Positions 18,790 to 28,825 of a stretch of 37,646 bases of DNA are shown piece by piece. This stretch comes from Streptococcus sp. HMSC074B11. Its GTDB lineage: Bacteria > Bacillota > Bacilli > Lactobacillales > Streptococcaceae. A program made the position numbers and the translations under genes. The stretch spans positions 9,127 to 46,772 of the forward strand of contig NZ_KV794318.1 in assembly GCF_001808705.1 (NCBI RefSeq), read 5' to 3'. Below the pieces are notes generated by a model, which saw nothing but the letters and a program-made list of their open reading frames with translations, had not been told where the DNA came from and did not search any database. Position 1 is the first letter of the stretch. The number at the start of each line of letters is the position of its first letter.

Positions 18790-21186
18790 TTATAAAAATT
18801 GCTGTGGCTCATGGTCAATGCTGAGACGGAGCTCACTATTTTCCCGTTCTTGAGTCAAGGCTAAGACCTGGTTGAGGGTTGGCCCTAGCTCATCTTCTAA
18901 ACGATATTTAATTAAAATCTGATAATGATAGAGGTTATGAGTACGAGCGATAGGTTTTGGCGTCGGACCTAGAATTACACTAGCATCCGATAAACCTGAC
19001 CGCAAAATCTCCATGACTTCATAAGCACGTCTAAGAACCTCTTCTTCTTTTTTATGAGATAAGGTGATTCCAATAGTGAAATAATAAGGTGGATAACCCA
19101 ACTGACGTCTGATGCCCATTTCATAGACATAGAAACCTTCGTAATCCTGATCCTTTGCGAATCGAATGGCATAATGCTGAGGATTATAAGACTGAATCAA
19201 GACCTGACCTGCTTTTTCAGCACGACCAGCGCGACCTGCCACCTGGGTCAAGAGTTGGAAGGTTCTCTCAGAAGAACGGAAATCAGGCAGGTTCAAGGCT
19301 GTATCCGCATTGAGAACACCAACCAAGGTCACATTTGGAAAGTCCAAGCCCTTGGCAATCATCTGGGTTCCCAGAAGAATATCCGCTTCACCCTTGCCAA
19401 ACTGCTCAAGAAGTGCTTGGTGACAACCTTTTTTGCGAGTTGTATCCACATCCATGCGCAGAATACGTGCCTCTGGAAAGAGTTCAGCCAGCTCATCGTA
19501 GGCCTTCTGGGTCCCTGTTCCATAGTAACGAATACTACGACTCTGACAGTTTGGACAAACATGAGGAATTTCCTTAGAAAATCCACAATAATGGCAGTTC
19601 ATGGTTTTAGTATCCATGTGTAGCGTCAAGGAAATATCACAGTTTGGACAGGTATCAACAGTCCCACATTCCCGACACATAACAAAACTAGAATAGCCAC
19701 GGCGGTTGAGCATGAGAACCACTTGCTCTTTTTTATCCAGTCGATCTTGAATGGCCTCAATCAGTGGTGGTGTAAAGTTTGATGTTTCATTCTGCCCGAT
19801 ATAGTCACGGAAGTCAATCAGTTGAACTTCAGGAATACTTGCTAAAGGATTGGCACGTTTAGTCAGGCGTAGATGCTGATAGACACCCTTGCCAGCACGC
19901 GCACGACTCTCTAGACTCGGTGTTGCAGAACCAAGGACTAGGGCAGCTTGATTGTACTGAGCTCGTAAAAGAGCCACATCTCTAGCATGATAACGAGGAT
20001 TGCTGTCTTGCTTATAACTAGCCTCATGCTCTTCATCGATAATGATAACACCTAGATTTTTCAAAGGGGCAAAAATAGCAGACCTGGCCCCAACAACTAC
20101 CTGAGCATCTCCACGCTCCACCTTGCGCCACTCATCATACTTTTCACCATTGGACAAGCCTGAGTGGAGGATGGCAACTTGCTCACCAAAACGAGCAATA
20201 AATCGCTCGGTCATTTGAGGTGTCAGAGAGATTTCCGGAACTAGAACAATCGCTGTTTTTCCCATATCCAGGGCACCTTGGATAATCTGCAGGTAAACCT
20301 CGGTTTTACCACTTCCTGTAATTCCTTGAAGCAGAAAGGGAGGATATTGCTTCCCAATCGCTCCAACAACTGCCTCACAGGCTACTTTTTGCTCTTGATT
20401 TAACTCTAAGGCTTGATTCGACTCGATTCCTTCAAAATAAGCAGCTGAGCGTTGAACTTCCTTTTGAAAAATCGTCAAAGCACCCTGTTCCACAAAGAAA
20501 TTGACTTGTTCCCGTGAGTAATGTTCTAACAAAGTAGCCAAAGGAACTGTTTCAGGATGAGCTAATAAATAATCTCGCAGTTCCAATTTCTTCTTGGCAC
20601 GGTTTGAGATTTCTAGCTTTTCTAATTTATCAAGATTCACTTCAACCCAAGACTGCGTTTTGACCTTCTTCTGGTCTACAGCCTGATACTCTAGCCTCAA
20701 GAGACCTTTTCGAGTCAATCGCATCATCTCAGCCTGCTTTTCTATGTCTAGAGATGAAAATGCTAGAGACTCCTGCGAACCAAACAAACGGTCTCTATCT
20801 TCTTGACTTAAGCCTTTCAGAGGATAGAGGATTTTATCATAGCTAGAATTCAAAAATCCAGGGAGCATAGCTTTTAGAATGGAAATTTTGTAGGAGAAGA
20901 CTGATTTACGTAACTCCTCTGCTAGCCAGAGTTGTTCCTCTGTTAGAACTGGAGAAAAGTCAAGTACCTCTGCAATCTCTTTCAAATCTTCGTCTGCCAC
21001 ATCTGCATCAGATTGAGACTCCATTCCAAGAACAATTCCCTGAATCAAGCGATTGGCCTTTCCAAAAGGTACATGAACTCGCATGCCGACTTCCAGCATC
21101 CCCTCAAATTCCTCAGGAATTTTGTAGCTATAGGGCTGGTCTGTCTGCATCAAGGGAACATCCACAATGATTTTTGCAATGGCCAT
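18790..21186 (-). CDS. priA: Primosomal replication restart helicase PriA
   Basis: Recognises abandoned replication forks and reloads the replisome. The 798-aa protein has an N-terminal DNA-binding domain, a DEAH-type helicase (Walker A GITGSGKTEVYL, IIIDEEHEASYK, GSATPSLESRARAG) and a zinc-binding insertion with paired cysteines CRECGTVDTCPNC, CHYCGF and CPNC. Motif VI is VAGRAGRAEKAGQ. It starts after an exceptionally strong AAGGAGGTGA and is the first gene of the priA-fmt-rsmB-phpP-stkP operon. rpoZ and its terminator are upstream, so a promoter is expected between 21187 and 21245, but I cannot pick one with confidence. Confidence 0.97.
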   Translation of the reverse strand: MAIAKIIVDVPLMQTDQPYSYKIPEEFEGMLEVGMRVHVPFGKANRLIQGIVLGMESQSDADVADEDLKEIAEVLDFSPVLTEEQLWLAEELRKSVFSYKISILKAMLPGFLNSSYDKILYPLKGLSQEDRDRLFGSQESLAFSSLDIEKQAEMMRLTRKGLLRLEYQAVDQKKVKTQSWVEVNLDKLEKLEISNRAKKKLELRDYLLAHPETVPLATLLEHYSREQVNFFVEQGALTIFQKEVQRSAAYFEGIESNQALELNQEQKVACEAVVGAIGKQYPPFLLQGITGSGKTEVYLQIIQGALDMGKTAIVLVPEISLTPQMTERFIARFGEQVAILHSGLSNGEKYDEWRKVERGDAQVVVGARSAIFAPLKNLGVIIIDEEHEASYKQDSNPRYHARDVALLRAQYNQAALVLGSATPSLESRARAGKGVYQHLRLTKRANPLASIPEVQLIDFRDYIGQNETSNFTPPLIEAIQDRLDKKEQVVLMLNRRGYSSFVMCRECGTVDTCPNCDISLTLHMDTKTMNCHYCGFSKEIPHVCPNCQSRSIRYYGTGTQKAYDELAELFPEARILRMDVDTTRKKGCHQALLEQFGKGEADILLGTQMIAKGLDFPNVTLVGVLNADTALNLPDFRSSERTFQLLTQVAGRAGRAEKAGQVLIQSYNPQHYAIRFAKDQDYEGFYVYEMGIRRQLGYPPYYFTIGITLSHKKEEEVLRRAYEVMEILRSGLSDASVILGPTPKPIARTHNLYHYQILIKYRLEDELGPTLNQVLALTQERENSELRLSIDHEPQQFL

Positions 21187-21243
21187 ATCCTCACCTCCTT
21201 CTCTTCTTAAATCCTTTTAATTGATTGAGTATTCTTGCAATAG

Positions 21244-21272
21244 AAAAAATAAGATTGAGTCCCCCCAACCTT
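21244..21272 (-). terminator. Intrinsic terminator of rpoZ
   Basis: On the minus strand AAGGTTG (21266-21272) pairs with CAATCTT (21251-21257, one G-U pair) around a G-rich loop and is followed by ATTTTTTC. The stem overlaps the rpoZ stop codon. Confidence 0.7.
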
Positions 21273-21585
21273 AAATTTTTTCACCTTCTTCTTTTTCTTT
21301 CGCGATTTGCTCTTTGATTTTCTTTTCTTCTTCTTCTTTCAATCGTCTTTCTTCTTCGATACGACGGCGAACAGCTTCGCGTTTTCCTTCTGGATCTGGA
21401 TGAATGGTTACATTCCCTGATTCAATTTCTTCCAAGGCACGAAGCGTAGATTTTACAGATTTGAATTCTTGAGTTGGAGGTGCTCCAGCTTCCAATTCGT
21501 GAGCACGTTTTGCTTCCAAGATTACGAGTGAATATTTTGATGGTACCTTGTCAAGTAAGGTATCAATAGAGGGTTTAAGCATCAT
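21271..21585 (-). CDS. rpoZ: RNA polymerase omega subunit
   Basis: Small subunit that helps assemble RNA polymerase around beta prime. The 104-aa protein starts [21 protein letters not shown] and contains the omega motif [10 protein letters not shown] (about residues 26-35). It ends in a highly charged Glu/Lys/Arg tail (about residues 70-104), as is usual in streptococci. Two ATG codons lie side by side (21585, 21582); the upstream AGGT serves either. It follows gmk by 24 bases, so the two form an operon, and it ends in the terminator at 21244-21272. Confidence 0.95.
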   Translation of the reverse strand: MMLKPSIDTLLDKVPSKYSLVILEAKRAHELEAGAPPTQEFKSVKSTLRALEEIESGNVTIHPDPEGKREAVRRRIEEERRLKEEEEKKIKEQIAKEKEEGEKI

Positions 21586-21609
21586 TTGTTTGTACCTGTT
21601 TTCTATAGT

Positions 21610-22293
<684 letters not shown>

Positions 22294-22337
22294 CTAAAGC
22301 CATTTCTGCTCGCTACAATCTTTCTATCTAGTGTAAC

Positions 22338-22363
22338 AAAAAAGCAGTAATTTTTCAACTGCT
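22338..22363 (-). terminator. Intrinsic terminator of rny
   Basis: AGCAGT (22343-22348) pairs with ACTGCT (22358-22363) around a 9-base loop. The minus strand continues ACTGCTTTTTTG. It begins 9 bases after the rny stop codon. Confidence 0.85.
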
Positions 22364-22372
22364 CTTTCTTAT

Positions 22373-23986
22373 TTATTTTGCATAATCAACTGCACGAAGT
22401 TCACGAATCACGGTTACCTTGATATTTCCTGGGTAATCGAGATTGTTTTCAATTTTCTCACGAACTTTATGAGCCAAGATTGTGACCTTGTCATCTTTGA
22501 TTTGACCTGGATTTACCATAATGCGGATTTCGCGACCAGCTTGAAGGGCAAAGCTATTTTGAACACCTTCAAAGCTATTAGCAATTTCTTCAAGATCATG
22601 GAGACGTTTGATGTAGCTTTCGAGTGACTCACTACGAGCTCCTGGACGGGCAGCACTCAATGCATCCGCCGCAGCAACAATGACTGCGATCACACTTTCA
22701 GGTTCTACATCTCCGTGGTGACTGGCAATAGTATTCACCACAACTGGGTGTTCCTTGTACTTGCGCGCCAATTCAGTACCAATCTCAACGTGGCTACCTT
22801 CTACTTCACGGTCAATGGCTTTACCAATATCGTGGAGGAATCCCGCACGACGAGCAAGGGTAGCATTTTCACCAAGTTCGCTGGCCATGATACCAGCCAA
22901 CTTAGCAACTTCAATCGAATGACGCAAGACATTTTGTCCGTATGAAGTACGGAACTGCAAGCGTCCCATGATCTTCATCAAGTCTGGGTGAAGGTTTGGT
23001 GCACCAATTTCATAGGCTGCGGCTTCACCATATTCACGAATCTTATTGTCAATCTCTTGACGATTTTTCTCAACCAACTCTTCGATACGAGCTGGGTGGA
23101 TACGTCCATCCTTAAGCAAAGTTTCCATCGTCATACGGGCAATCTCGCGACGGATAGGATCAAAACCTGACAAGGTTACCACTTCTGGAGTGTCGTCAAT
23201 GATAACATCAACCCCTGTCAAACTTTCAAAGGTACGAATATTACGCCCTTCACGACCAATGATACGACCTTTCATGGTATCATCAGGCAGATGAACTGTA
23301 GAGTTGGTAGACTCAGCTACATACTCACCAGCAATTCTCTGCATGGCTTGAGACAAGATATCCTTAGCCAATTTGTCTGAACGTTCCTTAACTTCTTGCT
23401 CAGCCTCACGAATGCGACTAGCAATTTCCTTAGTCAAGTTTTCCTCTGTCTGGGCCAAGATAATGTCTTTTGCTTCCGACTGAGTCAGAGTTCCAATACG
23501 CTCTAGTTCAGCTTGCTTTTGTTTCTCAATTTCTTCTAGTTGCTCTTCACGTACATCAAGGTTTTTTGCTCTATCAGAAATACTTTGTTCTTTTTGTTCA
23601 AGTGTTTTTTCTTTGTTCGTCAAATTGTCATCTTTACGATCAAGACTGCTAGCACGTTCGGTCAAACGACTTTCGATCTGCTTGAGTTCTTGACGTTCTG
23701 ATTTAAATTCAGCGTCCACTTCTTCACGGTATTTTCTGGCTTCTTCTTTGGCCTCCAATAGTGCTTCTTTTTTAAGAGACTTGCTTTCGCTCTTAGCTTC
23801 ATTGAGTAATAAATCCGCTTCGCGCTCAGCTTGTCCTCGTAAATTAGTTGCTTCTTGTTCAGCATTTAAAAGCATCAGCTCTGCAGCCTCTTGTGATGAT
23901 TTCATCTTGACTGAGATGCTGACATATCCAATGACTAAACCAATGATGACGGCAAAAACAACGATAACAATCGCCATAATTTCCAT
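22373..23986 (-). CDS. rny: Ribonuclease Y
   Basis: Membrane-anchored endoribonuclease that starts mRNA decay in Firmicutes. The 537-aa protein has one N-terminal membrane helix (residues about 4-25) and a long charged coiled coil (about 30-210). A KH domain follows, with [19 protein letters not shown], and then an HD domain with [23 protein letters not shown] and [11 protein letters not shown]. The start ATG follows TGAGGT by about 7 bases; an ATG at codon 4 is less well placed. It is transcribed alone, between its own promoter (24036-24064) and terminator. Confidence 0.98.
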   Translation of the reverse strand: MEIMAIVIVVFAVIIGLVIGYVSISVKMKSSQEAAELMLLNAEQEATNLRGQAEREADLLLNEAKSESKSLKKEALLEAKEEARKYREEVDAEFKSERQELKQIESRLTERASSLDRKDDNLTNKEKTLEQKEQSISDRAKNLDVREEQLEEIEKQKQAELERIGTLTQSEAKDIILAQTEENLTKEIASRIREAEQEVKERSDKLAKDILSQAMQRIAGEYVAESTNSTVHLPDDTMKGRIIGREGRNIRTFESLTGVDVIIDDTPEVVTLSGFDPIRREIARMTMETLLKDGRIHPARIEELVEKNRQEIDNKIREYGEAAAYEIGAPNLHPDLMKIMGRLQFRTSYGQNVLRHSIEVAKLAGIMASELGENATLARRAGFLHDIGKAIDREVEGSHVEIGTELARKYKEHPVVVNTIASHHGDVEPESVIAVIVAAADALSAARPGARSESLESYIKRLHDLEEIANSFEGVQNSFALQAGREIRIMVNPGQIKDDKVTILAHKVREKIENNLDYPGNIKVTVIRELRAVDYAK

Positions 23987-24035
23987 GTTTTTACCTCAAT
24001 TTATTTGTTTATCCGAATGATATGCATTCTTATAC

Positions 24036-24064
24036 ATTCTACCATAAAAAATCATTTTTAACAA
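24036..24064 (-). promoter_or_regulatory. Promoter of rny
   Basis: TTGTTA (24059-24064), a 17-base spacer, and TAGAAT (24036-24041) preceded by TGG, giving an extended -10 TGgTAGAAT. It lies about 50 bases before the rny start. Confidence 0.75.
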
Positions 24065-24168
24065 ACCTTAATTTGAAGTTGTTTTGGTCATTTCAAGGCT
24101 AAAAATCCTTATTTTTCCTAATAAAATAGGCTATTCTCCCTTATTAAACTTTTAAAGATTTTTTTAGA

Positions 24169-24205
24169 AAAAAATAAGTTAAAAAGCCTACCTCTCAGTA
24201 GACTT
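24169..24205 (-). terminator. Intrinsic terminator of tmcAL
   Basis: On the minus strand AAGTCTAC (24198-24205) pairs with GTAGGCTT (24184-24191, one mismatch-type G-U) and is followed by TTTAACTTATTTTTTT. The stem overlaps the tmcAL stop codon. Confidence 0.7.
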
Positions 24206-25301
24206 AGTTTGATTCGATTTTAATTGGCACTCGACCATAATTTTGTTCTGCGATACTTGGGTGTCCCAGTTGATAAATTTGGTCTGCCTTTTGAGTCATA
24301 GCATCCCAAGGTTCTTTGCCAATTCGGCTGACTAGATTGACCTGTCCTTTCAGAGACTTGAGATGTTGTCTGCCTTTTTCAGTAAAGCCAAGGACATGGA
24401 TGGCTTCTGGCAAGTTACTTTCTCTGGTCTGTACCAGGATATAGGTCAAGAGGCGTCTGACACGCGCTTTGGTGTACCGTTTGGTAGCAACCACCTCGAC
24501 CAATTCGTCAACAGACCGGGCTATCTTGATGGCATCCTTGATGCGTACAGCCATTTCTTGATTGACCTGATAAATAGTACTTAAATCTGGATTTGACAAG
24601 ATTTGATAGCGTAAAAGTGGAAAATAGTTATCCCAACTCACCTTACTCGCCTGCTCAAAAAGAGTAACAGAAGGCATAAAGCGTTCTAAGAAATCTTGAT
24701 CTGATTGGTGCTGACGGAGAGCTGTGGCCGAGGCAAAGTCTACATCCTTGTTCACAGAATGATAGCCGGCTCCTTGACGCTGAATCGGATGAAGTCTGAT
24801 ATTTCGTCCTGAAACTGCCTTGGCATAAGCGAGAGCAAGGACATGATTGGGCGTATTGCCTGAAAAATCAAGACCTGTAAATTCCTTCCACATAGCTTGC
24901 GTTTTCTGAGGGTAAGAAAGAGAATCAGGTAAGTTATCCACAAATTTCTCCATCTCTTGACCACGTTCTGAGTATAGGTCTGCAATTTTCTGATAATCCA
25001 GAACTTCCTCTGTCCCGAAAGCAAGGGTGTTAATCCCAAAACGAGCCAAGATAGCCACTGCACCTTGACCGAAAAAATCTGCTGCTTGGACACTGGCTAA
25101 AAAGGGCAATTCTACCACTAAGTCCGCCCCATTTTCCAGCGCCATCTGAGCCCGTATCCACTTATCCACGATAGCAGGCTCCCCACGCTGCATGAAATTC
25201 CCAGACATGGCAACGATTTTCAGTCCCTCCGACTGGTCCAGCAGGTATTTGTGGCCATTATGAAAGGGATTGAACTCCGCGATAATACCTGTAATGGTCA
25301 T
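24204..25301 (-). CDS. tmcAL: tRNA(Met) cytidine acetate ligase (TmcAL, YlbM family)
   Basis: Makes N4-acetylcytidine at the wobble base of elongator tRNA-Met using acetate and ATP, as shown for the Bacillus subtilis homologue. The 365-aa protein begins [17 protein letters not shown], a nucleotidyltransferase-type HxGH motif, with [20 protein letters not shown] and [19 protein letters not shown] as further family signatures. AGGAG lies 6 bases before the ATG, and the methyltransferase stop is 9 bases upstream, so the two genes are co-transcribed. Confidence 0.93.
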   Translation of the reverse strand: MTITGIIAEFNPFHNGHKYLLDQSEGLKIVAMSGNFMQRGEPAIVDKWIRAQMALENGADLVVELPFLASVQAADFFGQGAVAILARFGINTLAFGTEEVLDYQKIADLYSERGQEMEKFVDNLPDSLSYPQKTQAMWKEFTGLDFSGNTPNHVLALAYAKAVSGRNIRLHPIQRQGAGYHSVNKDVDFASATALRQHQSDQDFLERFMPSVTLFEQASKVSWDNYFPLLRYQILSNPDLSTIYQVNQEMAVRIKDAIKIARSVDELVEVVATKRYTKARVRRLLTYILVQTRESNLPEAIHVLGFTEKGRQHLKSLKGQVNLVSRIGKEPWDAMTQKADQIYQLGHPSIAEQNYGRVPIKIESN

Positions 25302-25310
25302 GGAAATCTC

Positions 25311-26051
25311 CTACTTCTGAGCGACAAAAAACCAACGGGTACTGGTTTCTGTTGGCTCCTTGTCTTCAAAGTCCGCAAAGAGTTTGAAGGATTTGAAACC
25401 AGCCTGTTCCAGCAAGATATCATAGGTCAAGACCTCGTAAGTCCGTTCCTCATGTACCTCATCATGACGGCTAAAGGAACCATCTGCCTCCTTGACAAAG
25501 AAGGTCAGTTCATGCACTATGGAGTGAGGAGCATCGTCCTCATAGGTATCCCAAAGCATGGCAAAGTCTTCGGCGTTTTCATGGTAGGAATAGCCTGGGA
25601 AGACCTCATCTGTCTGGTAAGTCGAATGCACATCAAAGATAAAAACACCATCTTCATTGAGGGCATTATAGACTTCTTTAAAAACGTCCCCAACTTCCAC
25701 TTCATCCTGCATGTAACAGATTGAGTCCGAGTAACACGTGACAAAGTCGTATTGACCAGCCTTGGATAAATCCAGCATATTGCCTTCAATGAAATCAATC
25801 TTTTGCTTGGCTGAAGCCGCTCTCTTTTCGGCAATCTTCAACATATCCGCACTCAAATCAAGTCCAGTCACATCAAAACCAGCCTGAGAGAAGCGCACTG
25901 ATTGAATTCCTGTTCCACAAGCAAGCTCCAATAGTTTCTTTCTGTCCTTGGTTTTAGGTAAATGACGCAGAGAAAAGTTCGTCCATTTGTCGTATAAACT
26001 ATCATCCATAACCGCATCATAGACCGCCGCAAAAGTTTCATAAGTTGCCAT
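25311..26051 (-). CDS. Class I SAM-dependent methyltransferase, substrate unknown
   Basis: The 246-aa protein starts MATYETFAAVYDAVMDD, typical of a conserved streptococcal methyltransferase found beside tmcAL. The Rossmann SAM-binding loop is LLELACGTGIQSVRF (about residues 38-52), followed by VTGLDLSADML, and a later acidic motif YDFVTCYSDSICYM. The fold is clear but the substrate cannot be told. The start is set at the third in-frame codon (26051) by similarity to what I recall of relatives; no strong ribosome binding site is seen, and the ATG at 26057 is possible. Confidence 0.85.
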   Translation of the reverse strand: MATYETFAAVYDAVMDDSLYDKWTNFSLRHLPKTKDRKKLLELACGTGIQSVRFSQAGFDVTGLDLSADMLKIAEKRAASAKQKIDFIEGNMLDLSKAGQYDFVTCYSDSICYMQDEVEVGDVFKEVYNALNEDGVFIFDVHSTYQTDEVFPGYSYHENAEDFAMLWDTYEDDAPHSIVHELTFFVKEADGSFSRHDEVHEERTYEVLTYDILLEQAGFKSFKLFADFEDKEPTETSTRWFFVAQK

Positions 26052-26121
26052 AATCATGATACCAAGAGCCCCATGGTAAACACCACTAGCCCTTACCTTT
26101 CTAACAATTTTCTTCTAACAT

Positions 26122-26155
26122 AAGCAAATAAAACCCAGTTGATTACAACTGAGTT
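26122..26155 (-). terminator. Intrinsic terminator of rsfS, end of the corA operon
   Basis: On the minus strand AACTCAGTT (26147-26155) pairs with AACTGGGTT (26132-26140, one G-U) around a 6-base loop, followed by TTATTTGCTT. It starts 7 bases after the rsfS stop. Confidence 0.7.
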
Positions 26156-26161
26156 CATCTT

Positions 26162-26515
<354 letters not shown>

Positions 26516-26527
26516 TTAATCCTCTTT

Positions 26528-27028
26528 CTAGAAAATATGTTTGTAATCTAGGACATCTGCAAAGCGCTCCTCCCAAATGTCCTCATAAAATTCATTGATC
26601 GTTTCAGCTGGAATGTCATCCCCATCAAAGGTTGTGACAGCGCCTGCTGGAATAATCAGCTTATAGCCATATTCAAAGGCAACTTTGACAGAGGTATCCA
26701 CACAATATTCAGTCTGCATACCACATAAAACTAATTTTTCAATCCCCTGTTTATCCAAGTATTCTTTTAAGCCAGTTTCTTTGAAAATACTATTATACTT
26801 CTTCTGAAAGACCTTTTCATCAGGTTTTCGATTTAAAAGCGCAGATAGTTGCCAATCTTTCGATGTTTGAGCTTCTGGACTATCAATATGTTGAACATAG
26901 ATAATTTCGATATTCTTACTTCTAGCCTGATCTTGTAAATAAGAAATTTTTTCCAATAGACTTTCTGTCTTAAAACCTGTTTCCACTAAAATATTTTGTA
27001 CATCAATAATGATAAAAACCGTCTTCAT
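26528..27028 (-). CDS. Isochorismatase-family cysteine hydrolase
   Basis: The 166-aa protein has the family triad: Asp9 in FIIIDVQN, a lysine in KYNSIFKETGL (about residue 95), and the nucleophile cysteine in VLCGMQTEYCVDTSVK (about residues 120-135). Relatives include nicotinamidases and other amide hydrolases. Its place directly after nadD and yqeK would suit a role in pyridine nucleotide salvage, but the substrate is not determined by sequence. The ATG directly abuts the yqeK stop codon (TAAATG), with GAGG upstream. Confidence 0.88.
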   Translation of the reverse strand: MKTVFIIIDVQNILVETGFKTESLLEKISYLQDQARSKNIEIIYVQHIDSPEAQTSKDWQLSALLNRKPDEKVFQKKYNSIFKETGLKEYLDKQGIEKLVLCGMQTEYCVDTSVKVAFEYGYKLIIPAGAVTTFDGDDIPAETINEFYEDIWEERFADVLDYKHIF

Positions 27029-27622
27029 TTAATCCTCTTTCAAATAGTGCACATAGGTGTTATAGGTTTCAAGGGTTTGGGGATAGATAGGGAATCCCTG
27101 ATGAGCCAAATGCTCTACAGTACGAGCTGTTTCAAAGGCTACTGCCTTATTGAGTGACAAACTTGCAATCTCACGAGCCTCATCCACTCCTGGAAAGGCA
27201 CGATTGTGCTCGATATAGTCTGCGACGTAGATAACCTTGTCAAGGTCCGTCATCTGACCAGCTCCAACTGTATGAATTTCTATTGCACGCAAAATTTCAA
27301 GATCTTTCAAATCTAAATCTTCCTGAATCTTGTAAATTCCTACCATGCCATGCCAGACATTATTGCCCCAGTTTTTAAGGTCAGGGTCTAGCTGATAACG
27401 GTCAATCAAGTCTATAAATTCCTGATCTGACAGTTTTTTAGCATAGTCATGAAGAAGACCTGCTAGACCTGCTTTCTCGGCATCCACTCCGAATCGTTCT
27501 GCAAGTTCAATGGCTGCGCGCTCCACACCCAAACAATGGGTCAACCGCTTCTCGGGTAGAAGCTCTGCCATTTTTTCCAATAATTCCTCACGGGAACAGT
27601 TTATATAGTCCTGGTATGCCAT
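27029..27622 (-). CDS. yqeK: HD-domain diadenosine tetraphosphatase YqeK
   Basis: Predicted symmetrical Ap4A hydrolase. The 197-aa protein carries the HD motifs [15 protein letters not shown] (His about 29), [12 protein letters not shown] (His-Asp about 58-59), [14 protein letters not shown] and VIYVADYIE. The start overlaps the nadD stop by one base (TGATG). The nadD-yqeK pair is a standard Firmicute arrangement. Confidence 0.93.
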   Translation of the reverse strand: MAYQDYINCSREELLEKMAELLPEKRLTHCLGVERAAIELAERFGVDAEKAGLAGLLHDYAKKLSDQEFIDLIDRYQLDPDLKNWGNNVWHGMVGIYKIQEDLDLKDLEILRAIEIHTVGAGQMTDLDKVIYVADYIEHNRAFPGVDEAREIASLSLNKAVAFETARTVEHLAHQGFPIYPQTLETYNTYVHYLKED

Positions 27623-28251
27623 CAGTAAAGCCCTTCTTTCTCGATATAGTCTAGTACAGGCTTAGGTAGGAGAAAGTTAGGTGTGCGTCCTTGGGCGATG
27701 AAATCACGCACCATGCTGGATGAAATATCCATGAGAGGCACATCCACCCAGATAACTGGATAAGAAGTCCCTGCCTTGTAACGTGGACGCTGAACCCCCA
27801 CAAACTGAACCAAATCGACCAATTCGTCAATTCTATACCACTTAGGCAGATAGTCTACCATATCGGCACCGATAATGAAATAATAATCTGTATCTGGATT
27901 CTTCTCTGTTAAAAGCTTCATGGTGTCGTAGGTGTAGGAAACTCCCTTGCGTTCTAGCTCGATTGTCTCAATAGCTAAACCTTCGATTCCTTCGATAGCC
28001 AATTCAAGCATTTTGAGACGGTGGGGTTCAGGAATGGTTTCCTTTTTATCTACGTGAGGTGGTTGGTATTCAGGCATGAGCAGAACCTGGTCCAATCCCA
28101 ACTGTTGGCGCACTTGATCTGCAACAATCAGATGGGCATTATGAACGGGATTAAAATTTCCACCCAAGATACCGACTTGTTTGCGTTTTTTATCCTTGAT
28201 TTCTGGCTCTAACTCCACTTTGGTAAAGGGAGTTAATAATTCAATTGCCAT
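27622..28251 (-). CDS. nadD: Nicotinate-nucleotide adenylyltransferase
   Basis: Adenylates nicotinate mononucleotide in NAD synthesis. The 209-aa protein has the nucleotidyltransferase motif [20 protein letters not shown] (about residues 27-46, HxxH) and a C-terminal [10 protein letters not shown] (about residues 176-185, the ISSTxIR motif). About 26 residues precede the catalytic domain, which I recall as typical of streptococcal NadD. It lies 51 bases after yhbY. Confidence 0.96.
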   Translation of the reverse strand: MAIELLTPFTKVELEPEIKDKKRKQVGILGGNFNPVHNAHLIVADQVRQQLGLDQVLLMPEYQPPHVDKKETIPEPHRLKMLELAIEGIEGLAIETIELERKGVSYTYDTMKLLTEKNPDTDYYFIIGADMVDYLPKWYRIDELVDLVQFVGVQRPRYKAGTSYPVIWVDVPLMDISSSMVRDFIAQGRTPNFLLPKPVLDYIEKEGLY

Positions 28252-28302
28252 AGGTTAATCTCCTTTAGTCTTCTGTAAAAACAGCTTTTGGGAGTATCGT
28301 TC

Positions 28303-28614
28303 TTAGATTTCTTTAACTTTTTTAGAAATCTTGCGATTTTCTTTCTTGCTTGATTGTTTATACAAAATCAAGATGCGTCCGATTTTTTGGACTGTATCCA
28401 CACCGATTTCTTCTTCCAAGATTTCGGCTACTTCGTGGATATTTTCGTCTGTGTTTTGTAAGAGAGTAACCTTGATCAATTCACGAGCATCAAGTGCCTG
28501 ACGAACGCTGGTTTTGATTTGGTCGTTGAGACCATTTTTCCCGATTTGGATGATGGGTTTGAGGGTGTGTGCCTGGCTGTTGAGGAAGGCACGTTGTTTT
28601 GATGTTAATGACAT
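28303..28614 (-). CDS. yhbY: CRM-domain RNA-binding protein YhbY
   Basis: Small ribosome-assembly-linked RNA-binding protein. The 103-aa sequence is a single CRM domain: SLTSKQRAFLNSQAHTLKPI, IQIGKNGLND with the GxxG loop, ARELIKVTLLQN, and IGRILILYKQ before a basic tail. AAGGAAG lies 5 bases before the ATG. The 155-bp palindromic element at 28633-28787 ends just upstream of this binding site. Confidence 0.95.
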   Translation of the reverse strand: MSLTSKQRAFLNSQAHTLKPIIQIGKNGLNDQIKTSVRQALDARELIKVTLLQNTDENIHEVAEILEEEIGVDTVQKIGRILILYKQSSKKENRKISKKVKEI

Positions 28615-28632
28615 ATTCTTTCTTCCTTTTTT

Positions 28633-28787
28633 GATAGTTATTTTAGGTGGTGAGGGACGGTCGGAACTATTTTTTCAATGATTTCATCTTTGAAAAATGG
28701 ATTTCCTGACCTCACAATTGAGCCTAGGTCTCAATTGTGCCCCTTGCCAATCTAAAGATTGGCAATCACACCACGGCAATAACTATC
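28633..28787. repeat. Highly structured 155-bp palindromic element between yqeH and yhbY
   Basis: Nested complementarity is visible. Ends: GATAGTTATT (28633-28642)/AATAACTATC (28778-28787) and GTGGTG (28647-28652)/CACCAC (28769-28774). Arm 1: GGTC+GGAA (28659-28666)/TTCC+GACC (28703-28711, one bulged base), continuing into TTTTTCAA (28671-28678)/TTGAAAAA (28690-28697). Arm 2: CACAATTGAG (28713-28722)/CTCAATTGTG (28730-28739). Arm 3: TTGCCAATC (28744-28752)/GATTGGCAA (28757-28765). About 51 base pairs form in 155 bases. T6 and T5 flank it. In the mRNA it would fold between yqeH and the yhbY ribosome binding site. It may be a miniature inserted repeat (pneumococci have BOX, RUP and SPRITE families; I cannot assign it to one) or a structured RNA. 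No gene is seen in it. Confidence 0.8.
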
Positions 28788-28825
28788 TTTTTATGAGCTC
28801 ACTTTGTTCGCTCGGTGATTTTATT

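Noticed and set aside
28788..28825. Treating the hairpins between yqeH and yhbY as an intrinsic terminator
   Set aside because: No T run follows any of the arms on the minus strand at the right distance, and the operon continues with closely spaced genes after yhbY.
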